32,383 nucleotides of DNA from Chloroflexota bacterium (GCA_014360805.1 JACIWU010000037.1:1-32383), one strand, 5' to 3'; counted from the first letter of the stretch, positions 6,696-15,153 are shown. Notes: a model not told the origin generated them from the sequence alone. Program-made: numbers and translations.

Positions 6696-8492
6696 ATGTC
6701 GGACGACGAGATTCTGGGCAAAGGCTATAACGCGGCGATTGTGCGGAGGCTTCTGGCCTTCCTGAAACCGTATGTGCCGCAGATGGTGGGGGCGGGCGCG
6801 CTGATGCTGGTGGTGTCGGCGTGCTCGCTGGCCGGGCCGTACCTTGTGCGCCTGGCCATTGACCGGGGCATCGTGGCGCGGGACATGCAGGCGCTGGCCG
6901 TGTTGGCGGCCGCTTTCTCCGCAAGCCGCCTGGTGATGTGGGGCAGCCGCTACGCGCAGATTCAAGTCATCTACCGCGTCGGTCAGCGCGTCATCGTGCA
7001 CATCCGAACGCTGCTCTTCGCGCACCTGCAACGCCTTTCGCTCCGCTTCTTCTCACACCACGCGGTTGGGCGGCTCATCTCCCGCCTCACGTCCGACGTG
7101 CACGTGCTGCAAGACCTGATCACGTGGAGCGTCCTGGGCACGGTCAACGACGTGTTTGTCCTGGTCGGGATCGTGGCGGTCATGTTCGGCATGAGCGCCC
7201 GCCTGTCCCTGCTGGCGTTTGTCGTCATACCGGTGTTGGGCGCGCTGACGGCGGTCTGGCAGAAGGAGGCGCGACAGCGATACCGGCGGGTGCGCAAGGC
7301 CATCGCCGCCGTCAACGCCAACCTGCAGGAGAACATCAGCGGCGTGCGGGTGGTGCAGGCGTTTTCGCGGGAAGAGCGAAACCTGCGCGCCTTCGCCGAC
7401 GGGATCAACCGCGAGAACCTGGAGGCGAATCTGCACGCCAGTCGGCTGTCGGCGCTGTTTTTCCCGACGGTGGATCTGGTGAGCGTGGCGGCCACGGCCG
7501 TCGTCATCTGGTTTGGCGGGCAGATGGTCATCGGCGGGACTCTGACGGCGGGCGAACTCGTGGCCTTCGTGCTGTACATTGACCGCTTCTTTGACCCCAT
7601 CCGAGATCTCAGCGAGCGCTATAACACCCTCCAGGCGACGATGGCCGCCGGCGAGCGCATCTTTGAACTGCTGGACACGCCGCCCGACATCGTGGACCCG
7701 CCCGACGCGGTGGAGATGCCGCCCATGCGCGGTGAGGTGGAGTTTGACCACGTGTCGTTCAGTTACGATGACAAGACCGTGGTGCTGGAAGACGTTTCGC
7801 TCCACATCCGCCCGGGCGAGACGGTGGCCTTTGTGGGGGCGACGGGCGCGGGCAAGACCTCGCTCATCAAACTCATCGGCCGCTTCTACGACGTGGACGC
7901 GGGGGCAATCCGCGTGGACGGGCTGGACGTGCGCCGCTGGCGGCTGGCATCCCTGCGCGGGCAGATGAGCATCGTCCTGCAGGAGCCGTTTCTGTTCACG
8001 GGAACCATCCGCGAGAACATCCGCTACGGGCGGCTGGACGCGACCGACGCCGAGGTGGAGGCCGCGGCCAAGGTCGTGGGCGCGGGCGACTTCATCGCGC
8101 GGCTGCCGAACGGGTTTGACACGTGGGTGGAGGAGGGCGGCGCGAACCTGTCGGTGGGCCAGCGTCAGTTGATCTCGTTCGCCAGGGCGTTGCTGGCTGA
8201 CCCGAAAATTCTCATCCTGGACGAGGCCACGTCCAGCGTGGACACGCCAACCGAGCGCACCATCCAGGAGGCGATGCAGGTGCTGCGCAAAGGGCGCACC
8301 ACGCTCATCGTGGCGCACCGCCTGTCCACCGTTGTCCATGCGGATCGGATTGTGGTGCTGGAAGCGGGGCGGGTGGTGGAGGAGGGGACGCACCGAGAAC
8401 TCCTGGCGCGGGGAGGCGTGTACCATCGCCTATACCAGATCGGCTTCGGGGTTTCGCCCGCGGGTGGAGACGGGGAACTTGTCCACGAATAA
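6696..8492 (+). CDS. ABC exporter half-transporter (catalytic-site subunit)
   Basis: A 598-residue type IV ABC exporter half with six membrane helices (about residues 15-310) fused to a nucleotide-binding domain. Walker A is GATGAGKTS (about 380-388), the Q-loop is VLQEPFLF, Walker B ends LDEATS with the catalytic Glu (about 508), and the H-loop His is in VAHRLST (about 540). The signature is LSVGQ instead of LSGGQ. This pattern fits the consensus subunit of heterodimeric exporters such as TM287/288, BmrCD or LmrCD, whose altered signature faces the partner's degenerate site. The expected partner is the gene at 9768. Substrate unknown; drug or lipid export is typical of the family. It starts 20 bases after znuA. 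Confidence 0.9.
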   Translation: MSDDEILGKGYNAAIVRRLLAFLKPYVPQMVGAGALMLVVSACSLAGPYLVRLAIDRGIVARDMQALAVLAAAFSASRLVMWGSRYAQIQVIYRVGQRVIVHIRTLLFAHLQRLSLRFFSHHAVGRLISRLTSDVHVLQDLITWSVLGTVNDVFVLVGIVAVMFGMSARLSLLAFVVIPVLGALTAVWQKEARQRYRRVRKAIAAVNANLQENISGVRVVQAFSREERNLRAFADGINRENLEANLHASRLSALFFPTVDLVSVAATAVVIWFGGQMVIGGTLTAGELVAFVLYIDRFFDPIRDLSERYNTLQATMAAGERIFELLDTPPDIVDPPDAVEMPPMRGEVEFDHVSFSYDDKTVVLEDVSLHIRPGETVAFVGATGAGKTSLIKLIGRFYDVDAGAIRVDGLDVRRWRLASLRGQMSIVLQEPFLFTGTIRENIRYGRLDATDAEVEAAAKVVGAGDFIARLPNGFDTWVEEGGANLSVGQRQLISFARALLADPKILILDEATSSVDTPTERTIQEAMQVLRKGRTTLIVAHRLSTVVHADRIVVLEAGRVVEEGTHRELLARGGVYHRLYQIGFGVSPAGGDGELVHE

Positions 8493-8556
8493 CACGAATG
8501 AGCACGAATGGGCACGGTGGGGGACTTATCCACGAATAACACGAATGAGCACGAAT
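8482..8556. repeat. Two direct copies of a 28-base dispersed word
   Basis: TCCACGAATAACACGAATGA followed by GCACGAAT occurs at 8482-8509 and again at 8529-8556, the first overlapping the end of the ABC gene. Related words are seen at 15763-15792 and, in degraded form, at 28872-28950. Such AACACGAAT words are common in intergenic DNA of some high-GC environmental bacteria. No gene lies in 8493-8763. Confidence 0.75.
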
Positions 8557-8614
8557 AGATGAGGGGCGTGGCTGCGAACGGCGCGCGGCTCGGTTCTGCT
8601 CTGTGTTGGTGAGC

Positions 8615-8650
8615 AAGGTGCGACGCACTTCCAGAAGTGCGTCGCACCTT
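8615..8650. repeat. 36-base hairpin element with 16-bp perfect stem
   Basis: AAGGTGCGACGCACTT and AAGTGCGTCGCACCTT form a perfect 16-bp stem around a four-base loop. A second copy with three changes lies at 23347-23382, and similar bases precede both copies. It could act as a bidirectional terminator after the exporter gene or be a mobile palindrome. Confidence 0.8.
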
Positions 8651-8702
8651 AACCCATGCCGCCACCAACAGAGTTTGGAACCGAGTCCGTCGCGCGGTGC
8701 GG

Positions 8703-8731
8703 TTGCGCGGGGCGCGCAGGGGGCGTATAAT
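8703..8731 (+). promoter_or_regulatory. Sigma-70-like promoter before the 102-residue gene
   Basis: TTGCGC (8703-8708) and a consensus TATAAT (8726-8731) are separated by 17 bases. Transcription should begin near 8738. This gives the downstream group (small protein, NUDIX, second exporter half, znuCB) its own promoter within the region. Confidence 0.75.
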
Positions 8732-8763
8732 GGGCGCGCTGATTCTCGTGTAGGGAGGGCAAG

Positions 8764-9072
8764 GTGGCGCCGGAAATCCGCCAGTTGTTGGCCCAGCCGT
8801 GGCCGGACGGGCAACGCGTGCTAGTCTCCTTCCTGTGGGAGGGGGAGGGCCCGGTGAATGTGGAACTTGCGCTGCAGTCGGCGGCCGGCGACCCATGGGG
8901 GCATATGCTGGTGGTGGAACTGAACGAGCCGCGCATGGACGTAACGCTGCACCTGCGCGCCCAGGCCCTGCCTGGAGCCGAGGGGGTGGTGCTGGCGCGC
9001 CTCTTGCAGGGCGAGAGCGTGGCCGACTCCATGACTGCATCGTTCGCCCTGCCCTCAAACCCGGCCCCATAG
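8764..9072 (+). CDS. Hypothetical protein, 102 residues
   Basis: No family is recognised. The protein is soluble-looking, with alternating hydrophobic strands (VLVSFLWEGEGPVNVELALQ and LVVELNEPRMDVTLHLRAQ) that suggest a small beta-rich fold. The start is GTG at 8764, set by GGGAGGG a few bases upstream. The promoter at 8703-8731 is immediately before it. It is followed 69 bases later by the NUDIX gene on the same strand. Confidence 0.6.
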   Translation: MAPEIRQLLAQPWPDGQRVLVSFLWEGEGPVNVELALQSAAGDPWGHMLVVELNEPRMDVTLHLRAQALPGAEGVVLARLLQGESVADSMTASFALPSNPAP

Positions 9073-9141
9073 AGCGGGGCGAGGGGTTGCGCACTTCCGC
9101 CGCGTCTCGCCCGACCCGCACCGTAGGGAGGTTATCCGGAC

Positions 9142-9741
9142 TTGAAACCGTGGAGCGTTCTGAGTTCCCGCCTCATCCTCAGCAAGCCGCCATGGTTGAC
9201 CATCACGGCCCAGCGTTGCCAATTGCCCAACGGCCACATCATTGAGGAGTACCTGCTGGCCGAAGGGCGCGACGTTGTCATGGTGTTCCCGCTGTCGGCC
9301 GACGGCAAGGTCATCCTGGTGGAGCAGTACAAGCACGGGTGCGGGCGGGTGCTGTGGGATTTGCCCGCAGGCTACGTGGATGCCGACGACCCTTCGCTGC
9401 TGGAGGCGGCGCAGCGCGAACTGGCCGAGGAGACCGGACATTCCGCCGACGATTGGACGCACCTGGCGTCGCTGTATCCCGACCCGAATCGTTCGGCCAA
9501 CCGATTCCACTTCTATCTGGCCGTCGGCGCGCGACAAACCTCGGCCCAGCACCTGGACGCCACGGAGGACATCAACGTGCACGTGGTCTCGCCCGCAGAC
9601 CTGTGGGCGCTGGTCGCGGAGGGGAAAATCGGCTCCATGTCGTCGGTGGCGGGGATTGGCCTGGGGCTTCGGCGGCTGGCCGAGCGAGGCGTGGTACCTC
9701 CCGCAGTCCTCGGCCATGCCGAAGGCCGTGGTGCTGTGTGA
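9142..9741 (+). CDS. NUDIX hydrolase, ADP-ribose pyrophosphatase-like
   Basis: A 199-residue NUDIX protein that should hydrolyse a nucleoside diphosphate linked to another moiety. The Nudix box lies at residues 77-100 (GYVDADDPSLLEAA then QRELAEETGH), with REL-EE metal ligands intact. Compared with the usual G-x5-E-x7-REUxEExGU there is one extra residue and the first Glu is not in place, so the loop is divergent. The later SLYPDPNRSANRFHFYLA segment resembles ADP-ribose pyrophosphatases. The start is TTG at 9142, chosen because AGGGAGG (9125-9131) sits about 10 bases upstream and no ATG or GTG fits. The second exporter half begins 26 bases after it. Confidence 0.85.
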   Translation: MKPWSVLSSRLILSKPPWLTITAQRCQLPNGHIIEEYLLAEGRDVVMVFPLSADGKVILVEQYKHGCGRVLWDLPAGYVDADDPSLLEAAQRELAEETGHSADDWTHLASLYPDPNRSANRFHFYLAVGARQTSAQHLDATEDINVHVVSPADLWALVAEGKIGSMSSVAGIGLGLRRLAERGVVPPAVLGHAEGRGAV

Positions 9742-9767
9742 GGACTGAAGCCGACCCGGTGAAGCGC

Positions 9768-11570
9768 ATGTCATCCTGGAAGGTCTTGCGGCGGTTACTG
9801 TCCTATCTGCGGCCCTACAGGCGGCGCGTGGCCCTGACGTACCTGTGCCTTGTGGGGGTCAACGCGCTGGGCCTTGTCGTGCCGTGGGTGCTGAAGCAGG
9901 CCGTGGACATCGGGCTGGCGCAGGGGACGCCGTCGGCGCTGATGTTGCTGGCGGGCGGGCTGTTTGGACTGGGGCTGGCCAGGGCGGGTGTATCCTTCGG
10001 CCAGCGCTACGGGATTGCCTGGCTGGCGCATCGCGTGGCCTACGACCTGCGCAATCAACTGTACAACCGCATCCAGACCCTGTCCTTCACCTTCCATGAC
10101 CACAGCCAGACGGGGCAATTGATGTCGCGCTGCACGTCCGACGTGTCGTCCGTGCAGGACTTCGCGGGGATGGGCATCGCCGAATTCCTCCACATTGCTA
10201 TCTTGTTCGTGGCCATTGTGGCCATTCTGTTCAGCGTGCACCCTGGCCTGGCCGCGGCGGCGCTGACGCCCATCCCTATCCTGGCCGCGGTAACCGTGCG
10301 CTTCGGCAAGCGCATCGGCCCGCTGTTCCAGCGCATCCAGGAGCAGCACGCCGAGATGACCACCATCCTGCAAGAAGACCTGACCGGCATCCAGGTGGTG
10401 CAGGCGTTCACCCGCGAGCCGTATGAGATTGAGCGGTTCCGCGAGGCCAATGTGGAGTTGATGCGGCGCAGGCTGGCCACGGTGGGCGAGTGGAGTTTCA
10501 ACTTCCCCATGATGACGTTCATCATCAGCCTGGGCACGGCCATCATCCTGTGGTACGGCGGGCGCCTGGTGTACGCCGGGCAGTTGACCGTGGGGACGCT
10601 GGTGGCGTTCAACGGCTACCTGGGGATGCTGGCGATGCCGGTGCAGCGCATGGGCTGGCTGGTGGACATGGCCGCCGAGGCCGTGGCGTCGGGCCGGCGC
10701 ATCTTTGAGATTCTGGACACTCCGTCGCCCGTGCAGGAGCGGCCAGGGGCCGTTGACCTGCCGCCAGGCCCCGGCCGCGTGGAGTTTCGCGATGTTACCT
10801 TCGGCTACGGCGACAGGCCCATCCTGCAGCGCATCTCGTTCGTCGCCGAGCCGGGGCAAATCGTGGCGCTGGTCGGCGAAACGGGATCGGGCAAGAGCAC
10901 CCTCATCCACCTCATCCCGCGTTTCTACGACGTTACCGAGGGCCAAATCCTGGTGGACGGCCGCGACATCCGCGACGTAACGCTGCGCTCGCTGCGGCGG
11001 CAGATCGGCATCGTGCTGCAAGACACTTTCCTGTTCTCGGCCACCATCCGCGAGAACATCGCCTACGGCCGACAGGACGCCACCGACGAGGAGATCATCG
11101 CCGCCGCGAAGGCCGCCCACGCCCACGAGTTCATCACGCAGTTCCCCGACGGCTACGAGACCCTGGTCGGCGAGCGTGGCATCACCCTGTCGGGCGGGCA
11201 GAGGCAGCGCGTGGCCATCGCCCGCGCCCTGCTCATGAACCCGCGCATCCTGCTGCTGGACGATTCCACGTCCAGCGTGGACACCGAGACGGAGCGGCTC
11301 ATCCAGGACGCGCTGGCCCGCCTGATGGTCGGGCGCACCACGTTCATTATCGCCCAGCGGTTGAGCACAGTGGTGCGCGCCGATCAGATTCTGGTGGTGC
11401 ACGACGGGCGGATCGCGGAGCGCGGGACGCACGCCGAGTTGCTGGCCCGCGGTGGGCGCTACGCCGCCATCTGCCAGCAGCAACTGCGCCCGCCGCGCGA
11501 GGGCCTGTCCGACGAGCCTGCGCTGGACTCCGTGCGCGCCGCACCGGGACGAGGAGGTGAGACATCATGA
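9768..11570 (+). CDS. ABC exporter half-transporter (degenerate-site subunit)
   Basis: A 600-residue exporter half with six membrane helices and an NBD. Walker A is GETGSGKST (about 370-378) and the signature is a canonical LSGGQRQRV (about 474). Walker B ends LLLDDS, so the catalytic Glu is Asp, and the H-loop reads IIAQRLST, with Gln for His. These are the hallmark losses of the degenerate subunit in heterodimeric exporters. The gene at 6696 has the opposite pattern, so the two should pair. The ATG at 9768 follows GGTGAAG. A GTG at 9759 is also in frame, and the open frame extends to 9339 only as a shadow over the NUDIX gene. Its stop overlaps the znuC start (ATGA). Confidence 0.9.
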   Translation: MSSWKVLRRLLSYLRPYRRRVALTYLCLVGVNALGLVVPWVLKQAVDIGLAQGTPSALMLLAGGLFGLGLARAGVSFGQRYGIAWLAHRVAYDLRNQLYNRIQTLSFTFHDHSQTGQLMSRCTSDVSSVQDFAGMGIAEFLHIAILFVAIVAILFSVHPGLAAAALTPIPILAAVTVRFGKRIGPLFQRIQEQHAEMTTILQEDLTGIQVVQAFTREPYEIERFREANVELMRRRLATVGEWSFNFPMMTFIISLGTAIILWYGGRLVYAGQLTVGTLVAFNGYLGMLAMPVQRMGWLVDMAAEAVASGRRIFEILDTPSPVQERPGAVDLPPGPGRVEFRDVTFGYGDRPILQRISFVAEPGQIVALVGETGSGKSTLIHLIPRFYDVTEGQILVDGRDIRDVTLRSLRRQIGIVLQDTFLFSATIRENIAYGRQDATDEEIIAAAKAAHAHEFITQFPDGYETLVGERGITLSGGQRQRVAIARALLMNPRILLLDDSTSSVDTETERLIQDALARLMVGRTTFIIAQRLSTVVRADQILVVHDGRIAERGTHAELLARGGRYAAICQQQLRPPREGLSDEPALDSVRAAPGRGGETS

Positions 11571-12394
11571 GCGAAACGCGAACGCCCTTCGGGCGCAGGC
11601 GCGCGAACCATATCCCCGACGCGCCCATCCTGGAAGCCGTGGGCGTTACCGCGCAGTACAACGGGCGCGTCGCGCTGGACAATGTCTCGTTTTGCCTGAC
11701 CAAAGGGGAACGGGTGGCCGTGGTAGGCCCCAATGGGGCGGGGAAAACCACGCTGTTCAAGGTCATCGCGGGCGTGTTGGCCCCGACGCAGGGCGAGGTG
11801 CGCGTGGCGGGGCATGGCCCCCGCGGGCACATCTGCATCGCCTATCTGCCCCAGCGGAGCGAAGTGGACTGGGATTTCCCCGTTACGGTCGCCGACGTGG
11901 TGATGATGGGGCGCATCGGGAAGATGGGGCTGCTGCGCCACCCAGGCCGCCGCGACCGCGCGCTGGTGCGGCGGTGCCTGGACATCGTGGGGCTTACGGA
12001 ACTGGCCGACCGCCAGATTGGCGAACTCTCGGGCGGGCAGCAGCAGCGCATGTTCATCGCGCGGGCGCTGGCCCAGGAGGCCGAACTGATGCTGATGGAC
12101 GAGCCGCTCACGGGGCTGGATGTCGGCTCGCAGGAGAGCATCTTCCATATCCTGGACACCCTGCGCGAGCAGCGTGTTACCGTCATGGTGGCCACGCACG
12201 ACCTCAATATGGCGGCGGCCCGCTTTGACCGCGTGATGCTTCTGAACAAGCGCCTGTTCGGCTTCGGGCCTGCCGCCGAGGTCTTCGCGCCCGACCGACT
12301 GCGCCAGGCCTACGGCGACAATCTGCGCTTTGTGGAGACCGACGATGGCCTGATGGTGCTGACTGACACGTGTTGCGGAGGGGATCGCCGATGA
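11567..12394 (+). CDS. znuC: Metal (Zn/Mn) ABC transporter ATP-binding protein
   Basis: A 275-residue ATPase that powers metal import by the ZnuABC/MntABC type. Walker A is GPNGAGKTT (54-62), the Q-loop is YLPQRSEVDWDFPVTV (typical of metal-uptake ATPases), the signature is LSGGQQQR, Walker B is LMLMDEPLTGLD, and the H-loop is ATHDL. GAGGAGGTGAG lies just upstream. Its ATG overlaps the preceding exporter stop codon, and its own stop overlaps the znuB start, both as ATGA, so the three genes are translationally coupled. The N-terminal 20 residues are basic and extra to the core. The C-terminus ends in DTCCGGDRR, whose paired cysteines might bind metal (inference). Confidence 0.93.
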   Translation: MSETRTPFGRRRANHIPDAPILEAVGVTAQYNGRVALDNVSFCLTKGERVAVVGPNGAGKTTLFKVIAGVLAPTQGEVRVAGHGPRGHICIAYLPQRSEVDWDFPVTVADVVMMGRIGKMGLLRHPGRRDRALVRRCLDIVGLTELADRQIGELSGGQQQRMFIARALAQEAELMLMDEPLTGLDVGSQESIFHILDTLREQRVTVMVATHDLNMAAARFDRVMLLNKRLFGFGPAAEVFAPDRLRQAYGDNLRFVETDDGLMVLTDTCCGGDRR

Positions 12395-13278
12395 ACGGGC
12401 TGGTTGACATCGTGCTTGCGCCGTTGCAGTATGGGTTCATGATGCGGGGGTTGGCGGCGTCCATCATGGTGGGCGTCGTGTGCGCGACGGTGGGCACCTA
12501 CGTGGTGCTGCGCGGGATGGCGTTCTTCGGCGACGCGCTGGCGCACGCCATCCTGCCAGGCGTGGCGGTGGGCTACCTGGTGAGCGGCGTCGCGCGGGGG
12601 CCGCTGTTCTGGTGGGCGCTGGGCACGGCGATCCTCACGGCCCTAGGCATCGGCGCGGTGGGCAAGGAGACCCGCGTCAAAGAGGATACGGCCATCGGCA
12701 TCATCTTCGCCACGATGTTCGCGCTGGGCATCGCCCTCATCTCGCGGACGCAGAGTTACGCCGTGGATCTGGCCCACTTCCTCTTCGGTGACGTGCTCGG
12801 GGTCTCCACGGGCGACCTGGCGCTGACGGCGGGATTCGGCAGCCTGGTGATCCTGACCATCGTGGCACTGTACAAGGAGTTCCTGGTCATCTCGTTTGAC
12901 CCCATTCTGGCGAGCACGCTGCGCCTGCCGTCGTCGCTGCTCAATTCCCTGCTGCTGGTGCTGATCGCGGTTACCATCGTGGTGTCGCTGCAAACGGTGG
13001 GGATCGCGCTGATGGTGGCGATGCTGGTTACGCCCGCGGCCACCGCCTACCTGCTGACCCGCCGATTGCCGCTGATGATGGGTCTCGCGGCCTTGCTGGG
13101 CGCGGCGGCGGGGGTCATCGGGCTGTACGTGTCGTACTACCTGGGCATCGCTTCGGGCGCGGCGATTGTGTTGGTGTGTTCGGCCTTCTTCCTGCTGGCC
13201 GTGCTGTTCGCGCCGCGCAGGGGTGTGCTGACGGGTCGGCGTGCCCGCGCCAAGAGACGCGAGTCGCCATCGGCCTGA
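12391..13278 (+). CDS. znuB: Metal (Zn/Mn) ABC transporter permease
   Basis: A 295-residue inner-membrane permease of the ABC-3 family with about eight hydrophobic helices. It carries the family patterns GMAFFGDALAHAILPGVAVGYL near residue 46-67 and VVSLQTVGIALMVAMLVTPAATAYLL near 200-225. It forms the channel for the metal delivered by ZnuA and is driven by ZnuC. The ATG at 12391 shares ATGA with the znuC stop and follows GGAGGGG. A TTG seven codons earlier would be an alternative start. The C-terminal 20 residues are Arg-rich and cytoplasmic. The gap to the next gene is 195 bases with no clear terminator. Confidence 0.93.
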   Translation: MNGLVDIVLAPLQYGFMMRGLAASIMVGVVCATVGTYVVLRGMAFFGDALAHAILPGVAVGYLVSGVARGPLFWWALGTAILTALGIGAVGKETRVKEDTAIGIIFATMFALGIALISRTQSYAVDLAHFLFGDVLGVSTGDLALTAGFGSLVILTIVALYKEFLVISFDPILASTLRLPSSLLNSLLLVLIAVTIVVSLQTVGIALMVAMLVTPAATAYLLTRRLPLMMGLAALLGAAAGVIGLYVSYYLGIASGAAIVLVCSAFFLLAVLFAPRRGVLTGRRARAKRRESPSA

Positions 13279-13473
13279 CGCCCGTCGGGTCGCCCACGGC
13301 AGCCCCGTCGCAGATTTCGCCTCGCGCGGATTCCCCTCGTGCGTGCCCCCACGGGCGGGCGCACGCGTCAGTCCTGTGTCAGTCGGCGCGGGTATGATGG
13401 AGTCGCGAGGCGCAACCGTGGGGGTCTCTGTCCCCGTGCGCCCGGCCATAGAGCATAGCCCGGGAGGTGGGAC

Positions 13474-13938
13474 ATGAAGCGATTCTTCTCCCGCATAGGG
13501 CGCGGCATCCTGCCCTTTTTCCTGCGCCATTGGGCGGGCGCAGCCATCGTGCTCCTGCTCCTGCTCGCCGCCTTCACCGGCTACCAGATGTGGCGTCTGG
13601 GGCCGGTGATGGCGCTCTCGCTGCTGCCCCAGTTGATTCTGTGCCTGGCGCTCGTCGTGGCGGTGGTTGCGGTCCGCCGGTTCATCAAGGCGCTGACCAC
13701 GAAGAACGTGGTGGAGAGCGGCGTGGCGCAGGGGCGCGCCACCCGCCCGCATGAAGATTGCCCACACAAAGACACGAAGACACGGAGTGCTTCTTTGCGG
13801 CCTGTGTGGGGAAGCATGCGCGGCGAGGTGGGGCCTTTCACGTTGCGTATGCACGCCTGGGAATTTCACATCCCCGCAGGTGCAGTCCCCCTGAGCTCTC
13901 GTCAGCGCCTTCGGCACCTCGCATTTGGACGCTCTTGA
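13474..13938 (+). CDS. Two-helix membrane protein with repeat-derived C-terminus
   Basis: A 154-residue open frame with GGGAGGTGG just before its ATG. Residues 1-20 are basic, and membrane helices lie at about 20-38 and 47-67. Residues 68-95 are a short cytosolic tail. From about residue 96 the frame runs through a CACAAAGACACGAAGACACGG word that looks like intergenic repeat DNA, and the remaining 58 residues have no protein-like pattern. The natural protein probably ended near residue 95, and a repeat insertion may have removed its stop. No family is recognised. Its stop overlaps the promoter of the next gene. Confidence 0.6.
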   Translation: MKRFFSRIGRGILPFFLRHWAGAAIVLLLLLAAFTGYQMWRLGPVMALSLLPQLILCLALVVAVVAVRRFIKALTTKNVVESGVAQGRATRPHEDCPHKDTKTRSASLRPVWGSMRGEVGPFTLRMHAWEFHIPAGAVPLSSRQRLRHLAFGRS

Positions 13939-13964
13939 CGTCCGTGCGCTATTTGCAGTACACT
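13935..13964 (+). promoter_or_regulatory. Sigma-70-like promoter for the nuclease-like gene
   Basis: TTGACG (13935-13940) and TACACT (13959-13964) are separated by 18 bases. Transcription should start near 13971, giving a leader of about 115 bases before the ATG at 14086. It marks the left edge of the lower-GC stretch. Confidence 0.65.
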
Positions 13965-14085
13965 GTGCACAAATGGGGAAGACATCAAGGGCTGGTCGGG
14001 CACCTCTGCCGGTATGCGTCTGGCGTGTGGCAAAACGTTTGTAACTACTGTGGACTCAAAAGGTAGAAAGACAGGAACTGAACGT

Positions 14086-15153
14086 ATGGTGAGAAGGCAA
14101 AACGAAAGCAAGATTCGGGAAAGCGAGGTGGAGGACGCGCTCGTTGCCAATCTCTCGTACCTTCAAGAACTGCTCGCTCTTGATTCCGAGCCCAGGCTAC
14201 TCGCAAGGCAGCTGCGAATGAGGTCGGGTGAGCAGCGACTTGATCTGCTGCTTCTGCACCGCAAAGACCTGGTACTGGTTGAACTGAAGGTTACGGCATT
14301 CAGCCCTGATCACCTTGAGCAGGTGGTAGGCTACGTGCGAGATATAGAGGAACTACAACGCTCGGGTAATCTGATCGCTGGCAGTACAAGACCCTACCTG
14401 TTGGTAACGGGGGCAAAGGAATCTGATTTCGGCCTCTGCAAAGAGCGGAACGTCACGCTAATCATTTACGATCCTTTGGATGTCATAACGCGGTACTTCA
14501 CAATGCTATCCGAACTGACTCCATTCTTTCGCGTCAAGCCGAACGACTATGGAGTCTATAGTCTAGCCCTGATTAACAGAACGCTGGCAGCGATCGGTGA
14601 GGGCAATCTTGACAAGCCCGCGATTGCCGAAGCAACTGGTCTCGGGAGGTCAAGCGTTCATCACCACCTAACAATTGCCAGAGAGTTCGGTTTGGTTAGG
14701 GTGGATCGCAAGAAGTGCTGGCTGACTGACTTTGGACACGCATACCTCAAGGCCATGCAATCGCGGACTGTGGCTGATGAGTTGTCGGAACAGCAGGCGG
14801 AACTGCTGAAGAAGTTCATTGCCAAAGACCCTTTCTACTCCCCTACCGTCTTTGGAATCTATGCAATCGTAGAAAGTGCTTTCCTGTTGTCAAGGAATGT
14901 GTATCCATTCTCGTTTGAACACCTTGTTAGGATGTTCACGACCCTGGCGGGCAAGGAAGCAGAATGGAGTGCTCCCAGAGCGCGAAACACAGCAACCTAC
15001 ACTTTCCTGAACTTCGCGATAGATTTGGGGCTCCTGGGCAAGGTCGGCCAGCAGATAGTTCTGACTCCTGCGGGCTTCAGGTTTATCATCGCACTACAAC
15101 TTCACAAGAGCATTGAGATGATAGAGAGCGTCTACATCGGGAGCGGTAAATAG
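14086..15153 (+). CDS. PDDEXK (NucS/RecB-like) nuclease-fold protein with winged helix
   Basis: A 355-residue protein of mosaic design. Residues 10-130 look like a PDDEXK nuclease: Glu16 in an alpha helix, Asp53 (RLDLLLL), Glu66-x-Lys68 (VELKV), then Gln79-x3-Tyr83 (QVVGY), the RecB-type motif. This is closest to NucS/DUF91-type domains. Residues about 174-225 form a winged helix (PAIAEATGLGRSSVHHHL). A second helical region (about 260-350) contains another winged-helix-like tail (LGLLGKVGQQIVLTPAGF). The ATG at 14086 follows AGGA and is preferred to one at 14014, which lacks a ribosome site. GC content is clearly lower than that of the flanking genes, suggesting transfer. Defence or DNA-repair roles are inference; the family name was not confirmed. 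Confidence 0.78.
   Translation: MVRRQNESKIRESEVEDALVANLSYLQELLALDSEPRLLARQLRMRSGEQRLDLLLLHRKDLVLVELKVTAFSPDHLEQVVGYVRDIEELQRSGNLIAGSTRPYLLVTGAKESDFGLCKERNVTLIIYDPLDVITRYFTMLSELTPFFRVKPNDYGVYSLALINRTLAAIGEGNLDKPAIAEATGLGRSSVHHHLTIAREFGLVRVDRKKCWLTDFGHAYLKAMQSRTVADELSEQQAELLKKFIAKDPFYSPTVFGIYAIVESAFLLSRNVYPFSFEHLVRMFTTLAGKEAEWSAPRARNTATYTFLNFAIDLGLLGKVGQQIVLTPAGFRFIIALQLHKSIEMIESVYIGSGK

Noticed and set aside
7053-8426. 457-codon minus-strand frame opposite the first exporter gene
   Set aside because: The plus strand encodes an intact ABC exporter. The opposite frame has no recognisable domain.
8482-8556. CRISPR-like pair of direct repeats
   Set aside because: Only two copies with a 19-base gap, related words scattered elsewhere, and no cas genes. 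It is a dispersed repeat.
8165-9121. Minus-strand frame with CYSW-containing peptides
   Set aside because: The peptide comes from translating the AACACGAAT repeats and the 3' end of the exporter gene.
9795-11483. 562-codon minus-strand frame opposite the second exporter gene
   Set aside because: Shadow of the ABC gene. No start context and no protein-like pattern.
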